Positions 1 to 11,710 of a DNA stretch of 64,000 nt are shown piece after piece (positions within the stretch are counted from its first letter, which is position 1; every line of letters begins with the position of its first letter). This stretch comes from Gadus chalcogrammus. Its lineage: Eukaryota > Chordata > Actinopteri > Gadiformes > Gadidae. The notes beneath the pieces were generated by a model that was not told where the DNA came from, made no database searches, and was given only the letters and a program-made list of their open reading frames with translations. The stretch is taken from positions 19,096,929 to 19,160,928 of the forward strand of contig NC_079421.1 in assembly GCF_026213295.1 (NCBI RefSeq), given 5' to 3'. The position numbers and the translations under genes are program-made.

Positions 1-1331
1 ACACACCACTGAGCCATAAAAGGCCAAACAATCATACAGGGTAAAAACCTCATAGCAAATAACATTCCATCATCCCCCCCCAGCGCACCCAGAACAGAAC
101 CACCAATGTCTCCAGAGGCGTAAATTATGTTCAACATCCTTCAGTGGCGTCCCACATTGGTGATGGATTATGCTTGGCGTCTCAAAAATGTGTCCCTGGT
201 TGATTCATTGTCTTTGTAGTCATGTCTTTGTTGTCCAGTGGTTTCCTGAATGAGGGGCCTTCACAGATGCAACCGGTGCAGCTTTAGTCAGCCTGAGGAC
301 AGGAAGGAGGTCATCTGTACAGAATACCACCCAGTGGAGGAGGGTGGCTCTTGAGGAGCAGGATCCATATGGGTATGGCCCCATATAAGACCTTCTTGGA
401 AATGAAACTGTTCCTGAGGAGTCACGATGCCTGGAGGGGACTGTTGAATGTGTTCCATGGTTCTCTGTGTCAGACTGAAGTTCTGCTTTAGTCGTTGAGA
501 TGAGGAGCCCCCTCACCTCCCCCTGGTGTTTCTCCTTCTGAATCCCTGTCTCCATCTTTAAGAACATTCCAGTCCATGTAACTGACGTCACGACAGTTTC
601 TCAAACACTCGGTTTCCCCTGAGGGGGCGTGTCTACAGACCTGTAGACTTCAGACAGCTCTGTATCCCAGTATGCACCTCCCCTCACTCAGACCACACCC
701 TCATCAGTAAAGCAACACTCATGTGATGAAGATGCAGAGCTCAGGAGAGTAGAATGAAAGAAGACTGAAGAAATCAGAACCCAACCCATTACTCCAGCTT
801 ACAACAATAACTTGGCGCCTGTAACCATTTTAACAAATCATTAAAACCAAAAAAAACCAAACACCTAAGTAACCCATGAACCAATAAAACATCCGTACTA
901 CTCAGATCAACCTTCAGGTAACAGGTTAACTCACCAGGAAGCCAAAATACATCAATGTGCCCAAGAGTAATGAGAAACTTATGACTTACAGTTTGCAGTT
1001 CATCTTCATGGTTAAGTTGGAATACTCACAGAACTGCAGTTAAATATCCATGATAGACCTTTGAAGGAAGGAACAATTTACTCATGGTCCAAATTTCAAA
1101 TGAGATTTAAACCACCACAATCCCCGATTTCCTTCACACATTATCTGTGATTTATATTCAACAGATAAGTCACGTCAGTTGTGCTTTGCCACACAATTCT
1201 ACTCACATCAGGTTCAGAAAAGATGCTCCTCTTTACTTGAAAGTCATTAACCTTTGAAACAGGAAGATATGTTAAATAAAGTCACAACAGACCTCAAAAC
1301 AGTACACACACACGTTCTGGTTTCTGGAAAC
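1..1331 (-). repeat. Left arm of a large inverted duplication (copy A)
   Basis: Read on the minus strand, this stretch matches the plus-strand blocks near 9525-10700 and 16470-17900. Shared landmarks include a fragment around 'catggactggaatgttctt' and a block around 'ctatcatggatatttaact'. It continues beyond a transposon: 2415-2470 again mirrors 9410-9465. A 123-codon minus-strand open frame at 220-591 has counterparts in the other copies, but their frames diverge and stop, so I read it as non-coding. The arm runs off the left edge of the window. Confidence 0.75.
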
Positions 1332-2132
1332 TAGGGATGAGTGTCGCGACCGATTCGTTCACAACGAACGAATCCCGAACGTGAACGACAAGAACTGGTT
1401 CCCCAAAAGAAGAAGAACTGGTTCTTTGAATCTTTTTTTTAACAAACCAAAAATATGGTCACGTAAATAAAATATACAAACAAACAGAGCTTCGTCTCCC
1501 CGCGACTTATATTGATTGAGTCTACAACGTTCTCAAAGATTCAGCCAATGAGGTAGCAATGGTGTTGCAATGGCACCTGGGTAAACAAATGACAAGGCGG
1601 TACCGTTGAATATGCTCGCTTTCTCAGTCTGACGTATCTTGGGTCATACCATTCGACGTGGGGCCACTCATATATCCCCCTAAATTTTTTCTAAAATAGG
1701 CTTGACCTCCATCTGTTTATTGGATAAACGCATTTCCCAATCCCCGGAGTCTTTGCTCCATTCTACATCAATTTAAGAACAAAAAGAAATTAAACTGCAG
1801 TTCGTATTTTTTATTTGTGACCATGAAAGTTCTGTAATGCCTGAAAAATGAAGCATTAAATTTAAAGTAAAATAAACTTATAAATGTAAAACCATGAATG
1901 AAATATAGAGAGTAAGTAAGTGGTATAAATATTGGTGGGACGTTCAGTCATACTATATCCTCTCGATTTTCACGGGGGTTAGAGCCTAGAAGTGGTTTAA
2001 ATTATGCTCACGGCCGTCTCGCGGGGGGGCAGACACCAAATGACGTAACGAACGAATCAAATAAACGAATCGTTATAGTGAACTGAACTGAAAGAACTAG
2101 TTCCCGGAAAAGAATAATTTTGCCCATCCCTA
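1332..2132. mobile_element. Non-autonomous hAT-like DNA transposon (about 0.8 kb)
   Basis: The element starts TAGGGATG and ends CATCCCTA, giving short terminal inverted repeats. Subterminal parts contain repeated 'gaacgaatc' and 'cgaatcgtt' type motifs, also partly inverted. It interrupts copy A of the inverted duplication, and the equivalent place in the right arm (about 9520) lacks it. No clean target duplication is visible: the flanks ctggaaac and caattaac match only partly. No transposase frame is present. Confidence 0.55.
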
Positions 2133-3300
2133 CAATTAACTAACCAAGAAAACCACTTGGCAGGCGAGCTGCGGCAGGTGAGCTAATTAATAAAACGCAA
2201 CGCAGGTTCGACACCCTCTGGTCGCCTTGGTAACAGTGAGAGGCTATTTCAGCTCTGTGATCTTAAATGACCTCCCTCATTTTAATCAAACGGATGAGTC
2301 TGATTTGACTGATTTAGATTCTTACTTCAAAACGAAAAAAGTCTTCACTCAATTCACCTTACCGTGTGAGCGAGTGAGTGAGTGAGTGTGTGAGAGTGAG
2401 AAGGAAGCTTTCATCAAAGAGACCAGAGACCCATTCACTGTTTAAACTGGAGTCATCGCCTACCACCACACACACTCCATACAGACACACACCATACAGA
2501 CACTCCATACAGACACACCATTACACCATATAGATTCACACCATATGCACGCACACACCACAGATACACACATAGATACACACACCAAAGTTTTACTTTA
2601 TATCGATACAAACTAGATACCAGATATCCATTAGCAAAATAAATGCACATTAAACTCAATCACTGAATGCATTTAACCATAATTTACAACATAATGGAAT
2701 AATCACCTCGGTAGATATTTAGCAACTCGTGGAGCGCTGAGTACCCTGCTCAACACAGACAACCTCTTCTGGCAACAGCATACAGCAGACTGTCAGAAGG
2801 ACAGCAGCTCAGCCATTTTATACCCCATGGCCCCTCCCACTAGACAGGCCCAATCAACAGGGGGATTATAATACTGTGGCATTTTGCAAATCAACCATGA
2901 ATAAACTCATCAAAAATACAGCATGCATGTTAAAGTTCATTTCATCTTGTAGATCAGTGATTTTCACTTGTTAATTTCGGCATGTCGCTCATTAATGTCC
3001 AATGTCAATGTCCAGTGTCCTCCTTTGACACAAGGGAAAATGGTTTGGCCCAAATTGGGCCAATCAGTGGCAGCAGGTGTTTCCTGACACCATATTTAAA
3101 GCCCTCAGCCCAGCCCTGTCTCTTTTAGTCTGCAGTACGGAGCCATGGTGAGAGGGAGAGATTGTTTGTGAGTATTTGTCGCTTCAATAACGAGGTTGAA
3201 TATACTGTATGCTTGGTGATTTTTTTTTGCTGTTCAAACACTATCCATCAATGCGCGCTATTGATAGGTAGTTAAACAGACAGGGACAGTGGTCAAACTG
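2133..3300. other. Intergenic, end of left arm plus promoter-like stretch
   Basis: 2415-2470 completes the left arm of the inverted duplication. 2465-2585 is degenerate (CACACCATA)n-type repeat. 3055-3165 has a CCAAT motif, a TATTTAAAG box and a short ATG-containing stretch followed by GTGAGT. No continuing open frame is visible, so this is promoter-like in appearance only. Confidence 0.35.
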
Positions 3301-3311
3301 TCACCCAGACC

Positions 3312-3313
<2 letters not shown>

Positions 3314-3358
<45 letters not shown>
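3314..3358. repeat. (AC)n microsatellite
   Basis: Uninterrupted AC dinucleotide run of about 45 bp, followed by short CG/CA-rich and poly-C stretches. Confidence 0.95.
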
Positions 3359-3361
<3 letters not shown>

Positions 3362-3612
3362 GCGCACTCGTTCATACATGCACACACACACACTCGACGG
3401 AGCAGCAATTTTGCGTCCAGAAACGGGTGTAAAAACACAGGAAATGATTTGCCATTTAGATTTGTACTCCCGCTGCCCCCCCCCCCCCCCATCTCCCTCA
3501 TCTCCTCAGCCCCCCGCCACTCGGGAGATTAATAATAATATATTTAATTTGTAGAGCACTTTACATCCAAGAATCTCAAGGTGCAAAGATTACAACAGAA
3601 GGGAGAGATGGC

Positions 3613-3945
3613 GTGTGCGTGTGTGCGTGTGCGTGTGCGTGTCCATCTCCGTGTGTGCGTGTCCATCTCCGTGTGTGCGTGTGTGTCCATCTCCGTGTGT
3701 GCGTGTCCATCTCCGTGTGTGCGTGTCCATCTCCGTGTGTGCGTGTGTGTCCATCTCCGTGTGTGCGTGTCCATCTCCGTGTGTGTGTGTCCATCTCCGT
3801 GTGTGCGTGTCCATCTCCGTGTGTGCGTGTGTGTCCATCTCCGTGTGTGCGTGCGTGTCCATCTCCGTGTGTGCATGTCCATCTCCGTGTGTGCGTGTCC
3901 ATCTCCGTGTGTGTGTGTGTGTGTCCATCTCCGTGTGTGTGACGT
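3613..3945. repeat. 20-22 bp minisatellite (unit near gtgtccatctccgtgtgtgc)
   Basis: About sixteen head-to-tail copies built around 'gtccatctccgtgtgtgc', with length variation in the GT part. Open frames exist on both strands in several frames (such as repeated SISVCAC or GDGHAHTEM). This is a property of the repeat and not coding evidence. Confidence 0.95.
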
Positions 3946-3972
3946 GTGCTACCATTGTGTGTCAGACTTGTG

Positions 3973-4126
3973 CAGGGGCGCCGCTAGGGATTTTGGGCCC
4001 CATGAAAAGAATAGTATAATAATTTCTGTATTATAATTTCATCATCATTAGGGGCCTCTCTGGGCCCCCCTCCATCATGGGCCCCTAGAATCCGTCTCCT
4101 TTACCCCCTCTTTTCGGCGCCCCTGG
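3973..4126. mobile_element. Short hAT-like MITE beside the SLC36 exon
   Basis: Terminal inverted repeats CAGGGGCGCCG / CGGCGCCCCTG bracket about 154 bp. Flanking 8-mers gacttgtg (3965-3972) and cacttgtg (4127-4134) match at 7 of 8 positions, as expected for an aged 8-bp target duplication. It sits about 80-100 bp upstream of the SLC36-like exon, presumably in its last intron. Confidence 0.7.
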
Positions 4127-4206
4127 CACTTGTGGGGTCCCCGACAGCCAATTAAAGTAAGGAGAACCAAGCCGGCCCAAATAACCCCCCCCTCTCTGTA
4201 ACCCAG

Positions 4207-4480
4207 GTTGACTTGCGGTGCTGATCCCAGAGCTGGACCTTGTGATCTCATTGGTTGGTTCGGTCAGCAGTAGCTTCCTGGTTCTAATTTTCCCACCGTT
4301 ACTGGAGATGCTGACCTTCCATACGGATGGGCTCTCACCATTGGTGATCACAAAGAACGTGATCAGCGGTGTGGGCTGATCGGGTTTGCCACGGGAACCT
4401 ACAGCGCGATCATGGAGCTTATCATACGCAACAACCCCCCGCACAGCCAGAACCTCTCCCCCTCCTACATGCTGCAGTAA
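4207..4480 (+). pseudogene. slc36a: Terminal exon of an SLC36-family proton/amino-acid transporter, frameshifted
   Basis: From 4212 the plus strand reads [20 protein letters not shown], then a hydrophobic run with PPLLEML and an [14 protein letters not shown] segment. After a frame change it continues [15 protein letters not shown] and stops with TAA at 4478-4480. This is the last two membrane segments and short C-tail of the SLC36 (PAT) H+-coupled small amino-acid transporters. The first frame hits TGA at 4377-4379, and restoring the family alignment needs one extra base near 4371-4377. An in-frame TGA also lies at 4209-4211, so the exon either begins after it (an AG acceptor ends at 4230) or carries a second defect. 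It may be a pseudogene, or a real gene with an assembly indel. The exact family member is not resolved. No upstream exon is recognised in the window. Confidence 0.65.
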
Positions 4481-7100
4481 ACCATGAAATGGAAAGGGGT
4501 TTGAAAGGGTGGGGACCTTACAAACTCAAGCCAGCCAATTGTATTAGCCGGGTCACAACTCATTTTATCTGTTGGTTATTGTGTACAAAACTGCTGGATT
4601 TTTTTTAATTGTGGTGGTTTTATTGCATAGTTTTTTTATTGTTTTTTAATAATTTTAACGCTGTAAAACGACATGAACTGCTCCCAGGTCCAATAGTGCA
4701 ATGCTTAAATGGAAATGTTTTATGCCAAATACATTAGCTAAATATAGATTATAAATACATTTTGATGCATTTATTCTTTAGCAGTATGATTTGTTTTTAG
4801 TTGCCTGACTTTTAAACTTTGTACTGTAACACATGAGAGTCAAAATGTGATGTACCTCACAGTTCTATCATAACCCCATATTGGTAATGCTATGAACATG
4901 ACTAATATGGTAGTTTGAACTTTATAACTATTATCAAACTTTCTATGTTTTGTTAATACTGCGGACGATTTTTGACCTTTCCCCCTCGTATTTTCTTGTT
5001 GCACTTTGAATCAAGTCCATTTCCTTTTATGGAGAGTCCTCTATTCGTATGCAGGACATCGTGTGTAAAAAACAGAATCAAACATGCTAAATTTAATTTA
5101 GTATGATGTTTTAAATGAACAGTAAAGAAAAAATGAATTTGCCTTTGAACGTTAAATTGTTATTTTTTTTAGCCCAATTTGACGGGTTCATGTTTCCGAT
5201 TTTTTTTTTAAGATAACAAATTTGTAATCAATTGTTGGTGTGGGCATCATTTGAACAGCAGTTAATTTGTTTTTTTTATCTCGGATGTTGTGCTGCTGGA
5301 CAGAAATGGGGAAGCTTATTAGCCTTCATACAGAAAGTGCCTCCAGTCAAACATACACCTAGGTAGTAACTGCCAGCGCCACTTTTTAAAGTTAGCCAAC
5401 ATTTACTAAGGTTAGAAGTTGGTTATCATTTTTTATGGTAGGCCTTTACATTCTGCATTCTCTGACAGTTTTTAAGCCACACAATACCATTTAAATCCAG
5501 GCTAATTGATGATTCAGTACGGTAATAGAAGCTGGAAGGTCAAGGATGTGGTTTTTATATTAAAAGTGGGAACCTCTTTTCAATGAACTGCTGAGTGCAT
5601 TACCAAGGAAGCTCCTCCCATCCATACTGGCTTGAACCTTTTGCTTTAAATTGCAGTTGAAAATGGTCATTTTTTATGTAGACATAGTTGGTGTTAATAC
5701 TAAATAGTTTAGTGTTCAGTGTATTTTTGCAATTTGAATAGAATGTATTTCCTTTTTCTGTCATGCACAGCAATGTAGAGCATAGGGTGATGGCATCCTA
5801 ACGGAGCCTTTCGCATACCAAAACAGAAACAAAAACGGAAGCAAAACAAAGAAACTAATCTTGCCACTAGGCTAATATAAGGGGCTAAATATATTAATAT
5901 ATGTTTTTGACGTAATTGATAAAACATGATAGAAAACGAATTCGTTAATTATGTTAAATCAAAAATAACCCTTTAAATGGTTACTTCTGGTGAGATTTTT
6001 TGGGGGAAAATTTAGTTTGAGCATCCAAATATGGCATAACTTCCAACAGAGTCAAGGTATCTGCTTTGTATCTTTCTTTTTTTTGTTGCAATTACTATTA
6101 TTTTTTGCAGTGCTGCTGCAGGGGAAACACTGCAAGTATTCAATAGATAAACATGTTACATTATGTCTTTGTGTGTCTGTGCATAGTGCGTGTACCATCT
6201 GCCATCTGCCAGAAGGCAGTAGACTCCCAGACGGTCACTCCTTTCAAAATCCTTACCGAACAGTTCTATGTTAAACCCTGCAGTTCTATGTTAATCCAAA
6301 GGCCAGGGACAGTTTCATGCGGCAAAGTGATTGACACTGACATATTACACTTCCTGGGTGCCATTTTGAATGTGAGTAGAACATCTACTTTCTAACTCTC
6401 AAGTCAATTATATTTGTACAGCCCTAACACAAAGGCCAAGCGGAGGCACGGACCAAAAATTCCTTGGCGATTGGAGGTTTGTGATGACATCAAGCAGCTG
6501 TTTCTATTTCCGACCGTCTTGTTGTTTTTCGTTGGTTTTTATTCAAAATAAAAATATTCATGAACATTTATAAGTAGCCTAGTCTAGATAGACACAGTCC
6601 TTCGGGCAAGAGAATAAACAACAACCTGTTTACCACCTCAAGTGTCTTAACCTATCCTATCCCCAGTCAGACCTGTGCGCGTGTGTGTGTGTTTGTGTGT
6701 GTGTGTGTATGTGTATATGTGTAAGGTCTGCCTCACTTGTATTCATTTGCAATAACTTGAATGGAACTTTTGACATTTGGGGATAAGCAGCATAGCAGTC
6801 AGGTAGCTATTTAAAGCTATAATAAACCGCGTATTTTGTTTATTTAGGTAAAGCATTATTAAATAGTTTGCATGCACAATAAAGAATACACATAAATTTG
6901 GCGTGCAGCATTTCCATTTTTCTTCTGGGCTAAGCCCCGGATGTTTATGAAACATAGAAATCCCCACCCAAATCTATTCTCTTAAGTAGAGGCAATAAAA
7001 ATGCAATATACGTGGAAGAGAGACGGAAGGAGAGGAGAAAAGGATTAGAGGGGAGAAGGAGAAGAGAAGGAGGAGTAGTATTTAGTGACCAGAACTGTAT
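4481..7100. other. AT-rich downstream region, possible 3' UTR then intergenic
   Basis: No supported coding sequence. The first part may be the 3' UTR of the SLC36-like gene: an ATTAAA lies at 5559-5564 and an AATAAA at 6547-6552 on the plus strand. The rest is AT-rich single-copy-looking sequence with a short GT-rich stretch near 6680-6720. Confidence 0.4.
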
Positions 7101-7101
7101 G

Positions 7102-7103
<2 letters not shown>

Positions 7104-7180
<77 letters not shown>

Positions 7181-7213
7181 TGGGTGTGGGTGTGGGTGTG
7201 TGGGGGGGGGGGG
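7104..7213. repeat. (GT)n / (GTGGGT)n / poly-G compound microsatellite
   Basis: About 70 bp of GT dinucleotides pass into GTGGGT units and then a G run. Degenerate (GTGTATCTATG)-type repeats continue to about 7320 and resume after the solo LTR. Confidence 0.95.
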
Positions 7214-7321
7214 TATCTATATAGTTTGTATCTATATTAAGTTAATCTTTGGTGTGTGTCTATTTGGTGTGTTTATCTTTATGGTGTGTATATATGGTGT
7301 GTATCTATGGTGTGTGTGTAT

Positions 7322-7672
7322 TGTGGCGTCCCGCCCCTTAAACCCCGAGGTTTCATCCTGGATGGCAAATACTACCGTCATCCACCAGCCGGCGACGGAG
7401 AGCGCCCGTTGAACCCCAATCAGCGAGATGGGAGACACCTGGCTGGACAGCCAGGAAGCCATTTTAAAAGGAGCACGAGGACTGGCATTTGGGAGGAACG
7501 GGAGCGAGAGAGAAGGAAGCGCTCGGGTCCGCGAGTGACGAGAGGCTCACGGAGGGCCCAAGAGACTGTAAGTATAATCTGTGTAAGATGTATGCAATAA
7601 ATGCCGCTTAAACCTTGCTTAATGTGTGATTTGTACCTGGAACCCGGCTCATTGGGGGAGCGGGGTACCACA
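7322..7672 (+). mobile_element. Solo LTR of an LTR retroelement (351 bp)
   Basis: Begins TGTGGCGTCCCGCCCC and ends GGGGTACCACA, so it has the TG...CA ends of an LTR. An AATAAA lies inside at about 7597, suggesting plus orientation. It is flanked by a 4-bp direct repeat GTAT (7318-7321 and 7673-7676) and splits a GT-rich repeat. No internal coding region or second LTR is present. This looks like recombination product of a Gypsy-like element, though superfamily assignment from the 4-bp duplication is an inference. Confidence 0.7.
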
Positions 7673-7756
7673 GTATCTATATGGTGTGTGCGTGTATATA
7701 AATATGATTTGTATCTATCGTGTGTGTGCATATGGTTTGTATCTATATGTTGTGTG

Positions 7757-9276
7757 CAGTGGCGGCTGGTAGTTTTTTAAAGTGAGGGAGGAAGGACCGC
7801 GAGCTTGGTTGCCATGGGCCTGCTTGCACTGTTGGTGTATGGTGGCATAAGAATGTGAGACTCAAGTTGTTTCAGGGTGTTTTGGTGAACTACAAAATAG
7901 TAGGGAGGGATAGTTATGTGAATAAATTTGACACAAAGCCACCAGTGGCATCACTGTAATTTGAAAGCTGGTGGGCAGCATGTCTTTGAAATGGACTACA
8001 AGGGCAGAAGGAAAGGATGCAAAGCCCATTAGTCAAATCAGGCCTACTCTTGATTTGCAAAAGTAAAAAAAAAAAATCTGGGCCTATTTTTGCCCTCAAT
8101 GACAGAAGTTATTGGTTGTAATTTAGCTATGTTTATTTTCAGGTACAATTGTTTTAAGAAAAGACTGACCAAAAGTGATGCCATTCAAAATGATCATGCT
8201 CTGAATCGTTCACTCTTTCCACACCATTTCCACTATATCAAACAGAACGGTCAGAGTAGCAAACTAGTAAAAGAACGAAAACATAATTCTAGATTCAACC
8301 TGATCCATAGGCATGGTGTCTAGCAAGGAAAGTTGCATAGCAGCACCAACGTGAACTCAACACTATAGTCGCGGCGTTTGGTTGCCCTATTCACATCAGG
8401 GAAACCATGTACAGCCCATGTTGGAGATTTGCCATTATTCATTAGCAAACAGGGCCAGCAATACAGTCGATTGCTAGTAATGCTACCAGTAAGCCATGAG
8501 TACCTAGCAAACCATGTAGCACCCACAACACTGACGTTGCCATTACCTTTGGTGATCTCGATTTTGCGCAGTGGTCTACCTTTTTCTTTGGTCGCTAACT
8601 TAGCACTGTAACTCAATGAATGGAATGCTTTGTGTAATTAAACATGAACAATGTCCTGTTTCCAATGTTTCCATTGTACGCTTTATTCGCAAATGATAGA
8701 ATCTCGTTGTCTTTCAGATGATTTCACCTGCTTTGCGTCTGAGCGGCAATGCAGGCAGAGCGGGTTTGTTTATTATCCACAGCGTTGCCAGATTGGGTAA
8801 ATTTCCCACCCAATAATAATTTTCCCAGCCTAAAGCGGTTAAAAGTAGCAAAATTGGGTGGGAAATCTGGCAACACTGCTCACCAGCCAGGGATCCTGCT
8901 GATTGGTTCATAGCGCAGCGCGACTAGATTTTTGCGCGAATCAGACGCCTGTAAGGTCACACCCACTCAGAGGAGGACTTTCCTCCTCTCTCCCATTGAA
9001 ACCCATGTTATTCACCGGCCGCCAGTACTTCCTGGGAAATGAATGGGAGTCAACGGAGGCTGAGGGAGGACCTTCCTCCCTGAAGTAATTGTCAAAAGGC
9101 GATAGGGGGTGCTAATGTCCCTTTACCCAGGGAAACGAACATTATATATTCGAAGGCATTAAAGTAGTCGTATTTAAGGGCATTAATTCATTACAGTAGT
9201 CTGGGCAATATAATTTTATTCTCAACAATGTTAAGGAGGATCTTCCTCCCTCTCCTCAATGGAGATGCCTCCACTG
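7757..9276. mobile_element. Non-autonomous hAT-type transposon (1.52 kb)
   Basis: The left end CAGTGGCGGCTGG and the right end ...CCTCCACTG form imperfect terminal inverted repeats. The element is flanked by a perfect 8-bp target duplication GTTGTGTG (7749-7756 and 9277-9284), diagnostic of hAT elements. Near the right end are inverted 'gaggaaggacc' and 'ggaccttcctcc' motifs. The small frames inside (for example 8320-8616) do not resemble a transposase. Confidence 0.85.
8780..8878. mobile_element. Nested palindromic MITE
   Basis: The left arm contains GTTGCCAGATTGGGTAAATT and a CCCACCCAAT segment. The right arm contains AATTGGGTGGGAAATCTGGC. The two arms are near inverted copies and give a hairpin of roughly 99 bp inside the 1.5-kb hAT-type element. 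I see no clear target duplication. Confidence 0.55.
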
Positions 9277-9404
9277 GTTGTGTGTATCAATATTGTGTGT
9301 GAATATATATGTGTGTATCTGTGGTGTGTGTGTGCGTGCATATGGTGTGAATCTATATGGTATATTGGTGTGTCTGTATGGTGTGTTTGCGTGTGTTAAA
9401 GTGT

Positions 9405-9467
9405 GTGGTGGTAGGCGATGACTCCAGTTTAACCAGTGAATGAGTCTCTCGGGTCTCTTTGATGAAA

Positions 9468-9522
<55 letters not shown>

Positions 9523-11340
9523 GCACTATAAATCACTGATGTGTGAAGGAAATCTGGGATTGTGGTGGTTTTACTCATTCGAAATTTGGACCATGAGTAA
9601 ACTGTTCCTTCCTTCAAAGGTCTATCATGGATAATTAACTGCAGTTCTGTGAGTATCCCAAATTAACCATGAAGATGAACTGCGAACTGTAAGTCATTAA
9701 TTTCTCATTACTCTTGGGCACATTGATGTACTTTGGCTTCCTGGTGAGTTAACTTGTTACCTGAAGGTTGCTCTGAGTAAGGATGTTTTATTGGTTCATG
9801 GGTTACTTAGGTGTTTGGTTTATGTTGGTTTTAATGATTTGTTAAAATGGTTACAGGCTCCAGTGAATTGTTGTAAGCAGGAGTAATGGGTTGGGTTCTG
9901 ATATCTTCAGTCTTCTTTCATTCTACTCTCCTGAGCTCTGCATCTTCATCACATGAGTGTTGCTTTACTGATGAGGCTGTGGTCTGAGCGAGCGGAGGTG
10001 CATACTGGGATACAGAGCTGTCTGAAGTCTACAGGTCTGTAGACACGCCCCCTCAGGGGAAACCGAGTGTTTGAGAAACCGTCGAGACGTCAGTTACATG
10101 GACTGGAATGTTCTTTAAAATGGACTCAGGGATTCAGAAGGAGCAACACCAGGGGGAGATGAGAGGGCTCTTCATCTCAACGACTAAAACACAACTTCAG
10201 TCTGACGCAGAGAACCATGGAACACATTCAACAGTCTCCTCCAGGCATCGTGACTCCTCAGGAACAGTTTCATTTCCAAGAAGGTCCTATTTGGGGCCAT
10301 CCCCATATGGATCCTGCTCCTCAAGAGCCACCCCCCTCCACTGGGTGGTCTTCTGAACAGATGACCTCCTTCCTGTCCTCAGGCTGACTAAAGCTGCACC
10401 GTTTGTATCTGTGAAGGCCCGTCATTCAGGAAACCAATGGACTACAAAGACATGACTTCAGAGATGTTGAATCAACCTGGAACACATTTTGGAGACGCCA
10501 AACATAATCCATCACCAATGTGGGACGCCACTGAAGAATGTTGTACATAATTTACGTCCCTGGAGACATTGGTTGTTCTGTTATGGGTGCCCTGGCAGGA
10601 GAGCTGGGGTGATGGAATGTTATTTGGCATGAGGTTTTTACCCTGCATGATTGTTTTTGCCTTTTATGGCTCAGTGGTGTGTGTGTTTGGCATGAGATGG
10701 ATTTTTTTTGAGCATCGATAGGGTTCTAGTGTGTGTGTCTGTGTGTGTGTCTCCGACTCACACCTGGCATGGGGTTCTACGTGGCTGTCCTGGGTTCTAT
10801 GTGTGCGTGTCCGGCTTGCTTTGACAGTGATGTTCATGCAGGGGTCTGTGTGATTGGCCTGGGATATTGGAATGGTCAAATAAATCATACCTGATGGACG
10901 GCCACATGTCTACTTAAGGGCCTCCAGTAGACATGAAGAGCCCTGAGCGACGCTCCGGAGTGATATCCAACACACTGGGCAGGAAGGAGAGTATCCAAAT
11001 CAAATGTAAAAGGATGCAAGCGGCGTGTTCAGATCAGTGACTTCAAACTAGGACTACACCAATCAGGATCAATGGAGGATGGACACCTAAAGGAAGTCCA
11101 CAAGGAGAGTTACGTTGGAAAGGAACCTAAATGGATATTCAAGATGACATTCAGACCTGTAATGAGACGGCTCTTCCTACCTGGCTGGATTGATGGAGAG
11201 CCCTCTGGATCTTGTCTTGCTCTCAGTTGCACGTCTTCTCAGGCTGAACTGTATTTTTTTCAGACAGGACTAGCTGAACGATTGGTTCCCTCAAATCAGA
11301 ACCACTCCGGGAACTCCAGCTAGTGCGCTCTTCAAGCTGA
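9405..11340 (+). repeat. Right arm of the inverted duplication (copy B)
   Basis: 9410-9465 mirrors 2415-2470, and 9540-10700 mirrors 1-1140 in inverse orientation. The same block recurs in direct orientation at 16470-18480. It contains an (AC)n run at 9469-9520. Reading frames such as 10108-10356 are shared only in part with the other copies, with substitutions and frame changes, so no protein is supported. Confidence 0.75.
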
Positions 11341-11399
11341 AGTTCAGCTGAGGAGGTAAGGAAACCTTCGCTGGGGCTTCAAGGTGTAAAGAGGAGAAT

Positions 11400-11710
11400 G
11401 TTTGAAAGTGTTCCATGGTACTCTGATGAAGACCGTTGTTGTGTTCCACTGGCTGAGAGAATCAACCCACACATCTTCCTCTTGGCCTTTCTCCTCTGAG
11501 AAGCCTGGCGCCATCTTGAAGGATATTCCAGCTCATGTAACTGATGTCACGACAGATTCTCAAACACTTTGTTTCTCCTGAGGGGAGTGTCTATAGAACT
11601 GAAGACTTCAGACAGCAATGTATCCCAGCAGGCATCTCTGCTCACTCAGACCACACTCCCGTGAGTAGGATGCAACACTCTAGTGATGGAGTTGTAGAGT
11701 TTTTTAAGTA
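11400..11710 (-). repeat. Inverted fragment of the same duplicated family (copy D)
   Basis: This piece is in the orientation of copy A. It shares a run near 'tgtttctcctgagggga', the segment around 'cttcagacagc', and the block around 'atgtaactgatgtcacgac' with 540-720. It is more diverged than copies A, B and C, so it is probably an older duplicate. Confidence 0.6.

Noticed and set aside
220..591. 123-codon frame shared with 10108-10356 and 17255-17545 as a possible gene family
   Set aside because: The copies differ by indels and early stops, and substitutions show no coding bias that I can see. It is treated as a non-coding duplicate.
3544..4036. Several overlapping open frames of 108-151 codons on both strands
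   Set aside because: They are translations of the 20-22 bp minisatellite and exist in multiple frames at once.
7757..9276. Coding region inside the 1.5-kb hAT-type element
   Set aside because: Its frames are short, on both strands, and show no transposase motif; the element is non-autonomous.
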